A program made the position numbers and the translations under genes. DNA of 64,000 nucleotides from Oscillospiraceae bacterium (lineage in GTDB: Bacteria; Bacillota; Clostridia; Oscillospirales; CAG-272). This document shows, piece by piece, positions 37,075 to 45,624 of the stretch. Every line of letters begins with the position of its first letter. Position 1 is the first letter of the stretch. The stretch spans positions 1 through 64,000 of the forward strand of contig SVTK01000012.1 in NCBI GenBank assembly GCA_015063805.1. The letters are read 5' to 3'. The notes under the pieces are model-generated. The model was given only the letters and a program-made list of their open reading frames with translations, did not search any database and was not told where the DNA came from.

Positions 37075-37722
37075 TCAGAGCAAGAGTGAGGAAAGTGCGG
37101 CGTATAGACAGTTGACGATCAGTACAAAGCCGAAGATGGTCAGATAATGGAACAGGTATCGTCGCACAAACGGTGCAGTGAAAATCATCCGCGGCCGAAT
37201 GCACTGCTGGCGATACATATGGGAAAAGATCACAGCCCGGGCAGACAGCTCCACAAAGGAGGCCGCGATGAGCACATTCGCCCCGAGAAAGAGCAGGAAT
37301 GCAGCGGGGGCATTTGCCGGAACCGAAAGTCCTGCTTCCACCGCTGAGCAGAGATACGCGGCGGTAAAGCCCAGGGAGAAGCCACGCCATGCACTCTGCA
37401 GAGAAAGGGCCAGGGGGCAGAACATGGTAAACCCGGCGGTGAGGATAAACAGCATAGCGCGGATGTCTCCGCCCGCATCCTCCAGCACGCGGCAGGCGCG
37501 GTCGAGGAGAGATGTGCTGCTGTCGGATGTAGGGCCGAAGTGTGCGGCAGTATACTGTTCAGCGGGAGGCAGGGAGGCCGGATCCAGCAGAGAGCAGAAA
37601 AGAATGCCGAACAGAAAGGCCAGCAGATAGAGGATCAGGTATTCTCCGGTAATCCGGAGCCGGACATAGGCCGGAGAGTTCCGGCGGGTGATCTTCTCTT
37701 GGGATATTACGCTTTCCTGCAT
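37075..37722 (-). CDS. Multi-pass membrane protein, SpoIIM-like
   Basis: 215 residues from the ATG at 37722, which has GGAGG 7 bases upstream; the first ATG of the frame lacks a site. Five or six hydrophobic segments with a short basic N-terminus and small-residue-rich helices (GFTMFCPLALSLQSAWRGFSLG) resemble SpoIIM/DUF95 stage II sporulation proteins in size and layout. The sequence similarity I can judge by eye is weak. It is 26 bases upstream of the YesL-like gene. Confidence 0.5.
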   Translation of the reverse strand: MQESVISQEKITRRNSPAYVRLRITGEYLILYLLAFLFGILFCSLLDPASLPPAEQYTAAHFGPTSDSSTSLLDRACRVLEDAGGDIRAMLFILTAGFTMFCPLALSLQSAWRGFSLGFTAAYLCSAVEAGLSVPANAPAAFLLFLGANVLIAASFVELSARAVIFSHMYRQQCIRPRMIFTAPFVRRYLFHYLTIFGFVLIVNCLYAALSSLLL

Positions 37723-37780
37723 GGGCTTGCCTCCTGCCATTGAATTTGTTCCATTCTATGGCAGGGGCGATGGGATTATG

Positions 37781-38584
37781 TCAAATCCGGCCAAGCTCGT
37801 CTGCGCGGTTGGTGCAGGCAAGCATTGCCTCATGAATGACTTCGGGGAAGCGGTGTTCAGCAAGCTTCAGCATGGCTTGCTCGGTGGTGCCTTTTTTGGA
37901 GCAAACCATGGCGATCAGCTCCTCCGGGCTTTTTCCGGTTTCCTTCACCAGGCGGGCAGAGCCGATGACGGTACTGCACACCGCCTCCAGCAGGCCATCT
38001 TCGGGAAGGCCCTGGGCAAGGCCGCTTTTCCAAATGGAATCGATCATGAGGAAGATGTAAGCGGGGGAAGAGCTTGTCACCGAGATGATTTTGTTCATGT
38101 CTGCCTCATCCAGCACGATGGTACTTCCGGTGGCATCGAAGATCTGACGGACGGCGGCAAAGGTGTCATCGTCCACCAGGGGATTGCGGCAGAGTGCAGT
38201 CATTCCCTCACCGATGAGCATGGGGGTGTTGGGCATAGTGCGCACCACAGGAAGCTCACCCAATGCACGGGTAAAGGCGGCGATAGGGACTCCGGCGGCA
38301 ATCGACACTATCGTCTTTCCCCCGCAGACGCCGGTCTGCTGAAGTTCCTCCAACAATGCCGGAACAGTCTGGGGCTTGACGGCGAAAATCACGCAGTCGG
38401 CTGCCTCCACTGCGGCAGCTGCCGAAGGGGCGATCTGATATTGACGTTCCGCAAAGCGGGCCGTTGCTGCGGGCAGGGGATCGTACAGATAGATATCACG
38501 GTCATCGGTGATACTCTGCAAACCGGTGAGAATGGCCGATGCCATATTGCCGACACCGAGAAATGCAAGCTTCATTTTCTTCAT
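37781..38584 (-). CDS. proC: Pyrroline-5-carboxylate reductase
   Basis: 267 residues from ATG 38584 with GAGGTG upstream. NADPH-binding Rossmann motif AFLGVGNMASAI at the start, FAVKPQTVPALLEEL in the middle, RTMPNTPMLIGEG and the C-terminal dimerisation helices with SSSPAYIFLMID. It reduces pyrroline-5-carboxylate to proline. Monocistronic with its own promoter. Confidence 0.95.
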   Translation of the reverse strand: MKKMKLAFLGVGNMASAILTGLQSITDDRDIYLYDPLPAATARFAERQYQIAPSAAAAVEAADCVIFAVKPQTVPALLEELQQTGVCGGKTIVSIAAGVPIAAFTRALGELPVVRTMPNTPMLIGEGMTALCRNPLVDDDTFAAVRQIFDATGSTIVLDEADMNKIISVTSSSPAYIFLMIDSIWKSGLAQGLPEDGLLEAVCSTVIGSARLVKETGKSPEELIAMVCSKKGTTEQAMLKLAEHRFPEVIHEAMLACTNRADELGRI

Positions 38585-38620
38585 GGGGATCACCTCGGAT
38601 AAGGATTAAATACAACCTTC

Positions 38621-38649
38621 ATTTTACCATATTTCCGTGGTAAAATCAA
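38621..38649 (-). promoter_or_regulatory. Promoter of proC
   Basis: Minus strand TTGATT (38649-38644), 17-bp spacer, TAAAAT (38626-38621). Confidence 0.6.
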
Positions 38650-38739
38650 TGGGCGCGAAAAATAATTTACAACTTATCCGATATTTGCGGCGGTGATAGC
38701 GGGAATTTTAGCGGATTGAGAAAAAATAGGGTATCATAC

Positions 38740-38768
38740 TTGAATGTCTGCGGGATTCGTGGTATAAT
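38740..38768 (+). promoter_or_regulatory. Promoter of the nfnAB-like operon
   Basis: TTGAAT 38740-38745, 17-bp spacer, TATAAT 38763-38768. Confidence 0.65.
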
Positions 38769-38799
38769 GAGACAATATCCCACGGACAGGAGATAGGCT

Positions 38800-39651
38800 A
38801 TGTTCAAAATTGTTGAAAAGTATGCGTTGAATGCCACCACCGATTATCTTTCGGTTTATGCTCCCCGCATTGCGGCAAAGGCTCTGCCGGGGCAGTTTAT
38901 CATTTTCCGTCTCCATGAGAGAGGGGAACGTGTTCCCTTGACCATTGCCGGTTATGACCGGGATGCGGGGACGGTTTCGGTGATCTTTCAGAAGGTGGGC
39001 AGATCCACCATGGAGCTTGGTGCGTGCAGTGTGGGAGATGAGATCCTCGATTTTGTCGGCCCCCTGGGCACTCCGTCCCACCTGGACGGTTATCGCCGCG
39101 TTGCCGTCATCGGCGGCGGCCTTGGCTGTGCCATTGCCTACCCCCAGGCAAAGTATCTGCACGAGCACGGCGCACAGGTGGATATTATCGCCGGCTTCCG
39201 CACGCAGGATTTGATTATCCTGGAGAAGGAGATGGCGGCCTGTGCCGACACCTTGACTGTACTTACCGATGACGGCTCCAACGGCAGCCGAGGCCTTGTT
39301 ACCGACGGCCTGAAGGCAAAGGTTGAGGCTGGCGCGGATTACGATCTGGTCATTGCCATTGGCCCTCCTGTCATGATGAAGTTTGTCTGCCTGCTGACCC
39401 GGGAATACGGCATCAAAACGGTGGTCAGCATGAATCCCATTATGATCGACGGCACCGGAATGTGCGGCGGATGCCGGGTTACGGTTGGCGGAGAGACCAA
39501 ATTCGCCTGTGTGGACGGTCCCGATTTTGATGGTCATGCAGTAGATTTTGATGAGCTGATCCGCCGCAACCGAATGTATCAGACACAAGAACAGGAAGCG
39601 CGGGATGAGCACTGCAACCTGTTCAAGATGGCAGATAATGCCCAAAAGTAA
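38800..39651 (+). CDS. nfnA: NfnA-like FAD/NAD-binding subunit (sulfide/dihydroorotate dehydrogenase-like)
   Basis: 283 residues. An FAD-binding beta-barrel (about 5-95, PGQFIIFRLHERGERVPLTIA) precedes an NAD-binding domain (VAVIGGGLGCAIA). A C-terminal [2Fe-2S] site is formed by DGTGMCGGCRVTVGGETKFACVDG-like cysteines around 225-240. This is the small subunit of the NADH-dependent reduced ferredoxin:NADP+ oxidoreductase, which couples ferredoxin, NADH and NADPH pools. The large subunit is directly downstream. Confidence 0.88.
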   Translation: MFKIVEKYALNATTDYLSVYAPRIAAKALPGQFIIFRLHERGERVPLTIAGYDRDAGTVSVIFQKVGRSTMELGACSVGDEILDFVGPLGTPSHLDGYRRVAVIGGGLGCAIAYPQAKYLHEHGAQVDIIAGFRTQDLIILEKEMAACADTLTVLTDDGSNGSRGLVTDGLKAKVEAGADYDLVIAIGPPVMMKFVCLLTREYGIKTVVSMNPIMIDGTGMCGGCRVTVGGETKFACVDGPDFDGHAVDFDELIRRNRMYQTQEQEARDEHCNLFKMADNAQK

Positions 39652-39668
39652 CCGAGGTGAATTGACAT

Positions 39669-41066
39669 ATGCCCAATATGCAGATGAATAAAGTTCCCAT
39701 GCCCGAGGCTTGTCCCGCAGAGCGCAGACGAAATTTCGAGGAGGTCGCCCGGGGTTACACGGCAGAGGATGCTGTTCTTGAGGCGCAGCGTTGCCTGAAC
39801 TGTAAGAATAAGCCTTGCGTGTCGGGGTGCCCTGTGCAGGTCCGCATTCCCGAATTTATCGCCCGAGTGGCAGAAGGGAAGTTTGAAGAAGCGTACACCA
39901 TTATCCGCGGCACCAATGCACTTCCCGCTGTCTGCGGACGAGTCTGTCCTCAGGAAAACCAGTGTGAGGGAAAATGTGTCCGCGGCATCAAGGGTGAGAG
40001 CGTTGCCATCGGCCGCCTGGAGCGCTTCTGCGCCGACTATCACATGGCCAACATGGCAGAGCAAAAAAAGATGGAACCTGCCGACGATGCGCTTCGTGTG
40101 GCTGTGATTGGCTCCGGCCCCGCAGGCCTCTCCTGTGCGGGCGAGCTTGCCGCACGGGGTTACCGTGTGACGGTATTTGAGGCATTCCACATCCCGGGCG
40201 GTGTGTTGGTTTACGGCATTCCCGAGTTCCGTCTGCCCAAGGCCATCGTACAGGCCGAGATCGACAACCTGAAGGCAATGGGGGTCGAGATCTGTCAGGA
40301 TATGGTGGTGGGACGTACCGTTACGGTGGATGAGCTTTTCGACGAAGGCTTTGCAGCGGTGTTTATCGGTACCGGTGCCGGTCTGCCCGGGTTCCTGGGA
40401 ATCCCCGGGGAGAATAGCTGCGGTGTCTATTCCGCGAACGAATATCTTACCCGCGTGAACCTCATGAAAGCGTATCGCGAGGACTACAGCACCCCCGTCC
40501 TGAAGGCCAAACGGGTCGCTGTGGTGGGGGGCGGAAACGTAGCCATGGATGCCGCCCGCTGCGCCATGCGTATGGGGGCGGATGAAGTTTCCATTGTCTA
40601 CCGACGCAGTGAGGCAGAGATGCCCGCCCGCAAGGAGGAGATCCACCACGCCAAGGAAGAGGGGATTATCTTCCGCATCCTCACCAATCCCGTTTCCATT
40701 GCCGCAGATGAGCGCGGCTTTGTCACCGCAATGATCTGTGACGTGATGGAACTGGGCGATCCCGACGCTTCCGGCCGCCGACGCCCCATGCCCACCGGGG
40801 AGCAGATTACTCTGCCTGTGGATGCTGTGATCGTTGCGGTGGGAACCTCCCCCAATCCGTTGATCCGAATGACCACCCCCGGCCTTGATACCGACCGTCG
40901 CGGATGCATCCTTGCTCCCGATGGCGTCAGCACCAGCCGAGAGGGCGTATTCGCCGGCGGCGACGCTGTCACCGGCGCGGCTACCGTTATCTTGGCCATG
41001 GGTGCCGGACGGGATGCGGCGGAGAAGATCGATACGTACTGCAAAAACAAGTTCGGTTTGAACTGA
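39669..41066 (+). CDS. nfnB: NfnB-like/glutamate synthase small-subunit-type oxidoreductase
   Basis: 465 residues. The N-terminal domain has two [4Fe-4S] Cys sets: CLNCKNKPCVSGCPVQV and the ICP-type CGRVCPQENQCEGKC. Two Rossmann motifs follow: VIGSGPAGLSCAGELA (FAD) and VAVVGGGNVAMDAARCA (NADP). The C-terminal GDAVTGAATVILAMGAG binds FAD. It could also be annotated as GltD/GltA, but the FNR-like partner upstream points to NfnAB. Its start is 17 bases after nfnA; the pair suits an anaerobe that bifurcates electrons. Confidence 0.9.
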   Translation: MPNMQMNKVPMPEACPAERRRNFEEVARGYTAEDAVLEAQRCLNCKNKPCVSGCPVQVRIPEFIARVAEGKFEEAYTIIRGTNALPAVCGRVCPQENQCEGKCVRGIKGESVAIGRLERFCADYHMANMAEQKKMEPADDALRVAVIGSGPAGLSCAGELAARGYRVTVFEAFHIPGGVLVYGIPEFRLPKAIVQAEIDNLKAMGVEICQDMVVGRTVTVDELFDEGFAAVFIGTGAGLPGFLGIPGENSCGVYSANEYLTRVNLMKAYREDYSTPVLKAKRVAVVGGGNVAMDAARCAMRMGADEVSIVYRRSEAEMPARKEEIHHAKEEGIIFRILTNPVSIAADERGFVTAMICDVMELGDPDASGRRRPMPTGEQITLPVDAVIVAVGTSPNPLIRMTTPGLDTDRRGCILAPDGVSTSREGVFAGGDAVTGAATVILAMGAGRDAAEKIDTYCKNKFGLN

Positions 41067-41107
41067 CAAAAACGGCTGTCGCGTTGCGAGAGTTTTCATA
41101 AGAATGG

Positions 41108-41153
41108 TTACACAAATCGGCAGAGATTCTGTTTTCTCTGCCGATTTGTGTAA
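41108..41153. repeat. Perfect 18-bp inverted repeat
   Basis: 41108-41125 pairs perfectly with 41136-41153 around a 10-base loop, between nfnB and the methyltransferase. There is no T tract, so it is not a clear terminator; it could be an operator, as its right arm overlaps a TAATAAT -10-like run. Confidence 0.8.
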
Positions 41154-41208
41154 TAATGGAACGCAAAAACATTTCCTTTGCACAGGAAGAATGATATGAG
41201 GATAAAAA

Positions 41209-42006
41209 ATGGATTTTGAACAACTTGCCAAAATTGAAAATGAAAGTGAACGTGTCAACAGAACGTATGACATATTTAACGAGGACAGCAGGCTTAATCA
41301 TTCAAAAGCAGCACGCGTTGAATTCTTGACCACCGTTCATTACATAGAAAAATACTTAAAAAAGGGTGACAGAATACTCGATATCGGTGCAGGGGCAGGC
41401 GAATACAGCTTTTATTTTGCGCGTAAGGGATATGAAGTGTCGGCGCTTGAACTTGCGGATGCCAATATTGCGGCTTTCCGAAAGAAGCTTACGCCCGACG
41501 ATAAAATTGATCTCATTCAAGGCAATGCGCTTGACCTATCTTGGTATGAGGACAAGACGTTTGACATCGTGCTTCTGTTCGGCCCGCTTTATCACTTGAA
41601 GAATGACGAGGATAAGCAGAAATGTATCCGCGAAGCAAAGCGTGTTTGTAAAGATGGCGGCAAGATCTTCTTCGCCTTTATCTCCAACGACTTTGTTTTC
41701 CTTACAGAATTTGGATACGACGTTAATTATTTCAGTAACGGTGACTACAACAAGGAAACCTTCAAACTCAACGATTTTCCGTTTGTTTTCCATACGGTTG
41801 GTGCTGCGAGAAAGCTTCTTTCAGATGGTAGTGTAAATGTACTGCACGAGGTAGCATCCGATGGTGCAAGCGAACTTTTGGCGGCAAAAATCAATGAGAT
41901 GAGCGACGAGGACTACGCGCAGTATCTTCGGTACCATCTCTATATATGCGAGAAACCGGAATTGCTTGGTATGACAAATCATCTGCTGTTTGTGGGTGAA
42001 AGATAA
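41209..42006 (+). CDS. Class I SAM-dependent methyltransferase
   Basis: 265 residues. Motif I is ILDIGAGAGEYSFYFA (about 56-71); motif II-like region VSALELADANIAAF and the post-motif segment FDIVLLFGPLYHLKNDEDK are typical of Methyltransf_11/25 proteins. The substrate is unknown. Codon use is visibly more AT-rich (many AAA, AAT, TAT) than the nfn and metK genes beside it, which suggests recent acquisition. It has a GAGGAT site, and a palindrome lies upstream. Confidence 0.85.
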   Translation: MDFEQLAKIENESERVNRTYDIFNEDSRLNHSKAARVEFLTTVHYIEKYLKKGDRILDIGAGAGEYSFYFARKGYEVSALELADANIAAFRKKLTPDDKIDLIQGNALDLSWYEDKTFDIVLLFGPLYHLKNDEDKQKCIREAKRVCKDGGKIFFAFISNDFVFLTEFGYDVNYFSNGDYNKETFKLNDFPFVFHTVGAARKLLSDGSVNVLHEVASDGASELLAAKINEMSDEDYAQYLRYHLYICEKPELLGMTNHLLFVGER

Positions 42007-42017
42007 CGATAAGCACA

Positions 42018-42050
42018 ACCCCCGACAGACTTTTGTAGTCTGTCGGGGGT
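42018..42050 (+). terminator. Hairpin after the methyltransferase gene
   Basis: A perfect 14-bp stem (42018-42031 with 42037-42050), loop TTTGT; no strong T tract follows. Confidence 0.55.
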
Positions 42051-42131
42051 AACGATTTGTTTGCAGCGGATCAAGCAATATTTTGCGAGTCTACTTCCTT
42101 ATGAGGATCTGCTTTGGGAGACAGCCGTTTT

Positions 42132-42494
42132 TTATTTTCCTTGACAGTAACTGCAGAGGCGTGATTTGCCCGCTTTCTCAGCTTCTGCGATCGATCCGGT
42201 GCGGACAGTGCTGGCCCGCTTCAGCGATGCACAGGCAGGATCGGTGTGCCACACCTGGCCGCCGTCTGTCCAATATACCGCAGTGTCGGATGAAACGGCT
42301 TCTGTCGATTCAGCAGCGGCGAGCTTGCTTTCTTCGGCAAGTGCCGATTCCCAGGCTTCGCGAATCATCTCTCTAATCTGCTCTGCGCTGACCGTTTCCA
42401 CGCCTTCGACGGGCGGTTTTTCTGCGCAGCCAATGAGTAAAAGAAGGCAGACTGCCATCAGTGGGAAGACGGGATGAAATTTGCGTTTTGTCAT
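42132..42494 (-). CDS. Small lipoprotein with a C-terminal His-Cys motif
   Basis: 120 residues from ATG 42494. Signal peptide with lipobox LLIGC near residue 23. A helical linker is followed by a compact end: YWTDGGQVWHTDPACASLK then GSIAEAEKAGKSRLCSYC, giving H-x4-C ... C-x2-C. This pattern occurs as a small metal- or DNA-binding-like module at the C-terminus of several secreted nuclease or ComEC-like proteins. It is four bases to seven bases behind the C-S lyase stop and is probably co-transcribed. Function unknown. Confidence 0.7.
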   Translation of the reverse strand: MTKRKFHPVFPLMAVCLLLLIGCAEKPPVEGVETVSAEQIREMIREAWESALAEESKLAAAESTEAVSSDTAVYWTDGGQVWHTDPACASLKRASTVRTGSIAEAEKAGKSRLCSYCQGK

Positions 42495-42500
42495 CACAGG

Positions 42501-43691
42501 TCAGCTCTTCATTACACGGACGATTCGCTGAGCAGCTTCCTCAAGAATGGCGCGGGGTGCGGCAATGTTGACCCGCATATAACCGAGATAATCCTCTCCA
42601 AACCATTCTCCCGGATCGGGAACCACACGCGCCGTCTCGCAGAGACGACAGAAAATTTGATCGGCAGGAATCCCGCAGCCGCGGAAATCTGCCCAAAGCA
42701 GATAAGTAGAATCAGGATTGGCGAGGCGGATGCCGGGCAGATTTTTTTGCAGATATTCCCGGATGAATGCCATGTTGCCGTCGAGATAGCTGCAGAGCTC
42801 GTCCACATAATAAGCAGACTTTCTATAGGAAGCTTCCACTACATCTGCGCTGACGAAAGATGAGGTGGGAATGTGCATGGAACTCCAGAAACCGGACAAT
42901 TTCTCTCTTTCTTCGTGGTTCTTGACGATCATGTATGCCGAGTGAGTGCCTGCGATATTAAAACTCTTGGAAGGTGAGCCCAATTGCAGAATGCGGTCTG
43001 TGCACGGAGCAACGGACAAAATCGGGGTGAATTTATTGCCTTTCAGCATGATGTCGGAATGGATTTCGTCGCTGATCAAGTATACGTCGTTTTCCGCACA
43101 AATGGTGCAGATCTTTCTCAGCTCATCGGGGGTGTACACCCGGCCGGTGGGGTTGTGGGGAGAGCAGAGGATCATCATTTTTGTGCGGGGCTCGGCGGCG
43201 AGTCGGCGGAGATCCTCAAAATCAATATCATAGGAAAGCACACCGTCACAGTAGCGCTCAATCAGCTTATTCTCGCGGATCACGCGACCCATACCTTTGG
43301 GAACCCCTACAAAAGGCGGGTAGATCGGGGGTTGAACAATGATGCCATCCCCGGGCTCGGAAAACACCGAAATTGCGGCAGAAATGCCGGCAACAACGCC
43401 TGGGCTCGGAAGAATCTCATCGGCCGATACAGACAGGCCATGGCGGGTCTGCATCCAGTGGATTACTGCCTCATCAAAGCGGGAGGCCAGGGTCCGATAT
43501 CCCAGTACACCGGGGGCAGTTGCACACTTGACTGCATCAAGGATTTCGGGGGCGCAGAAAAAGTCCATGTCGGCCACCCACATGGGGATAAGGTCTGCTC
43601 CGGGGGCAAGGTGAAACTCTGCCGCGGTGCAATCCCATTTCACCGAATCGGTGCCGAGGCGGGAAGGGGCCAGGTCAAAATTCATTTTCAT
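42501..43691 (-). CDS. PatB/MalY-type C-S lyase (PLP aminotransferase fold)
   Basis: 396 residues. Fold type I PLP enzyme: the PPIYPPF motif in the substrate region, LCSPHNPTGRVYT near 175, LISDEIHSDIM with the PLP Asp, and LGSPSKSFNIAGTHSA with the Schiff-base Lys. These are the signatures of the MalY/PatB subfamily, which cleave cystathionine or other cysteine conjugates. It is transcribed away from metK and its S-box, so methionine metabolism is the natural context. Confidence 0.9.
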   Translation of the reverse strand: MKMNFDLAPSRLGTDSVKWDCTAAEFHLAPGADLIPMWVADMDFFCAPEILDAVKCATAPGVLGYRTLASRFDEAVIHWMQTRHGLSVSADEILPSPGVVAGISAAISVFSEPGDGIIVQPPIYPPFVGVPKGMGRVIRENKLIERYCDGVLSYDIDFEDLRRLAAEPRTKMMILCSPHNPTGRVYTPDELRKICTICAENDVYLISDEIHSDIMLKGNKFTPILSVAPCTDRILQLGSPSKSFNIAGTHSAYMIVKNHEEREKLSGFWSSMHIPTSSFVSADVVEASYRKSAYYVDELCSYLDGNMAFIREYLQKNLPGIRLANPDSTYLLWADFRGCGIPADQIFCRLCETARVVPDPGEWFGEDYLGYMRVNIAAPRAILEEAAQRIVRVMKS

Positions 43692-43733
43692 TGATGTTCT
43701 CCTGCTTTGTTCAGAAAATTTGGTTCTGGGAAT

Positions 43734-43762
43734 ATTTTAACACATTGCGGCAAAAATTGCAA
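43734..43762 (-). promoter_or_regulatory. Promoter of the C-S lyase gene
   Basis: Minus strand TTGCAA (43762-43757), 17-bp spacer, TAAAAT (43739-43734). Confidence 0.6.
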
Positions 43763-43843
43763 GAGCAGAACGCGCTTTGGTCATTCCGACCCACAGATGA
43801 GCCTCTTTTCTGCAAAAAAACGCAAAAAAATATATTCTACCTC

Positions 43844-43872
43844 TTGCAAAACCGAAGAATATATGTTATACT
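43844..43872 (+). promoter_or_regulatory. Promoter of metK and its S-box
   Basis: TTGCAA 43844-43849, 17-bp spacer, TATACT 43867-43872. Confidence 0.7.
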
Positions 43873-43881
43873 GTACACAAT

Positions 43882-43963
43882 TCTTATCAAGAGTGGCGGA
43901 GGGACTGGCCCTGTGAAGCCCGGCAACCTGCAGATGCAAGGTGCTAATTCCCGAGAGATGAGA
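43882..43963 (+). ncRNA. SAM-I riboswitch (S-box)
   Basis: The conserved core is clear: CTTATCAAGAGTGGCGGAGG, the ACTGGCCC-TGAAGCCCGGCAACC segment, GGTGCTAATTCC and the closing GAGAGATGAGA that pairs with the 5' TCTTAT. SAM-I riboswitches terminate transcription when SAM is high, which fits the downstream metK. Confidence 0.97.
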
Positions 43964-43982
43964 CGCAGTATTGCTGTGCGGT

Positions 43983-44007
43983 CCCTCGGTGACGAGGGCG
44001 TTTTTTT
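43983..44007 (+). terminator. S-box expression-platform terminator
   Basis: CCCTCG (43983-43988), loop GTGA, CGAGGG (43993-43998), then seven T. It is the conditional terminator of the SAM-I riboswitch. Confidence 0.9.
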
Positions 44008-44055
44008 ATGCGCAGCGGCAAGATTCTTCCGGCAAACATAGAGAAAGGTTTAGAT

Positions 44056-45234
44056 ATGGAAAACAGACGTTTATTTACCTCCGAATCGGTGACCGAAGGC
44101 CATCCCGATAAAATCTGCGATAAGATCTCGGATGCAGTCCTTGACGCAATGCTCGCCCAGGATCCCATGTCCCGTGTTGCCTGCGAAACCTGCACCACCA
44201 CCGGCATGGTGATGGTCATGGGTGAGATCACCACCAAGGCGATTGTGGATATTCCCGCTCTCGTTCGTTCTACCGTTGAAGAGATCGGTTATGACCGCGC
44301 GAAATTCGGCTTTGACTGTCACACCTGTGCAGTGCTTAACTCCATCCATGAGCAGTCCCCCGACATTGCCATGGGCGTAGACCGCTCCCTTGAGGCAAAG
44401 GCGAGCGGTACCGATGCATACGATATCGGCGCCGGTGACCAGGGCATGATGTTCGGTTATGCCTGCGACGAAACCGAGGAGCTGATGCCCCTTCCCATTT
44501 CGCTGGCCCATAAGCTGGCACGTCAGTTGACTGCTGTCCGTAAGGACGGCACCCTGACCTACCTCCGTCCCGACGGAAAGACCCAGGTTACGGTGGAATA
44601 TGTGGACGATCGTCCCGTGCGCGTGGATACCATCGTCATTTCGACCCAGCACGCACCCGAAGTGGAGATCGAGCAGATTCGCAGCGATATGATCACCCAT
44701 GTGATTGGGCCCATCATTTCGGCTGATCTGATGAAGAATACCAAGATTTATGTCAACCCCACCGGCCGCTTTGTGGTTGGCGGTCCTCAGGGCGACAGCG
44801 GCCTGACCGGCCGTAAGATCATCGTAGACACTTACGGCGGATATGCCCGTCACGGCGGCGGTGCTTTCTCGGGCAAAGATCCCACTAAGGTAGACCGCTC
44901 CGCAGCTTATGCGGCCCGCTACATTGCCAAGAATGTGGTTGCTGCAGGCCTTGCTCGCAAGTGTGAGGTGCAGTTGGCTTACGCCATCGGTGTGGCACAG
45001 CCCGTATCGGTTCTGCTGGATACCTTCGGCACCGCAGTGGTGGACGAGGCACGCATTCGCGATGCCGTTCTCGCCAACATCGACCTGCGCCCTGCCGCGA
45101 TTATCGAACGCTTCGGCCTTCGCCGCCCCATCTATTCTGCGCTGGCTGCCTACGGCCACATGGGCAGAGAAGATGTGGATGCCCCCTGGGAGAAGAGAGA
45201 TATGGCCGACGCACTGCGCGCCGCGCTGAACTGA
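44056..45234 (+). CDS. metK: S-adenosylmethionine synthetase
   Basis: 392 residues from ATG 44056 (GAAAGG upstream; the earlier frame start at 44008 lies in the riboswitch terminator). Signature sequences: [15 protein letters not shown] at the N-terminus, [12 protein letters not shown] near 120, and [17 protein letters not shown] with the P-loop-like and metal-binding residues. It makes SAM from methionine and ATP; SAM feeds back through the riboswitch. Confidence 0.98.
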   Translation: MENRRLFTSESVTEGHPDKICDKISDAVLDAMLAQDPMSRVACETCTTTGMVMVMGEITTKAIVDIPALVRSTVEEIGYDRAKFGFDCHTCAVLNSIHEQSPDIAMGVDRSLEAKASGTDAYDIGAGDQGMMFGYACDETEELMPLPISLAHKLARQLTAVRKDGTLTYLRPDGKTQVTVEYVDDRPVRVDTIVISTQHAPEVEIEQIRSDMITHVIGPIISADLMKNTKIYVNPTGRFVVGGPQGDSGLTGRKIIVDTYGGYARHGGGAFSGKDPTKVDRSAAYAARYIAKNVVAAGLARKCEVQLAYAIGVAQPVSVLLDTFGTAVVDEARIRDAVLANIDLRPAAIIERFGLRRPIYSALAAYGHMGREDVDAPWEKRDMADALRAALN

Positions 45235-45282
45235 TCACATAAATTCATTGCGCCGCATATCCTTTACCGAGGAGGAATTGAT

Positions 45283-45603
45283 ATGTGGCGCATTGTTTTC
45301 GAGGTCGTCGCGGCAATGCTTGCGGTGTGGGGGCTGTATTGTGCCCTCCGTGCGCTGGGGGAACTGTTTTTTGTCCCTCGGGCATATGCGGTGGCCGTTC
45401 ATTTGCGGGAAGGGGAGACGGCGGCATCTCTTTCCTCCCGGATTATAGAAGCAAGGCTTGCCTTGAGCGGAAGCGCGGAACAGAGGGTGCTTCTCCTCTG
45501 TGATGCAGGGAAGTGCTGGGATGAAGAAGTGGAAGCCATCCTTCGGGAGCACACCGGTGAAGTGCTTACCGTAGTGCCGCGGGATGGGCAAAAAGAAGAA
45601 TGA
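45283..45603 (+). CDS. Small hypothetical membrane protein
   Basis: 106 residues with a GAGGAATTGAT site. One N-terminal transmembrane segment (about 5-27) is followed by a soluble alpha/beta stretch with VLLLCDAGKCWDEEVEAIL. No family recognised. It is 48 bases downstream of metK and 21 bases upstream of recD2, so it may be part of a metK-recD2 transcript. Confidence 0.65.
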   Translation: MWRIVFEVVAAMLAVWGLYCALRALGELFFVPRAYAVAVHLREGETAASLSSRIIEARLALSGSAEQRVLLLCDAGKCWDEEVEAILREHTGEVLTVVPRDGQKEE

Positions 45604-45624
45604 CCGAAGAAAGGACGGACTGTG

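Noticed and set aside
42018-42050. Strong terminator after the methyltransferase
   Set aside because: The hairpin is perfect but there is no T tract; kept only as a moderate-confidence hairpin.
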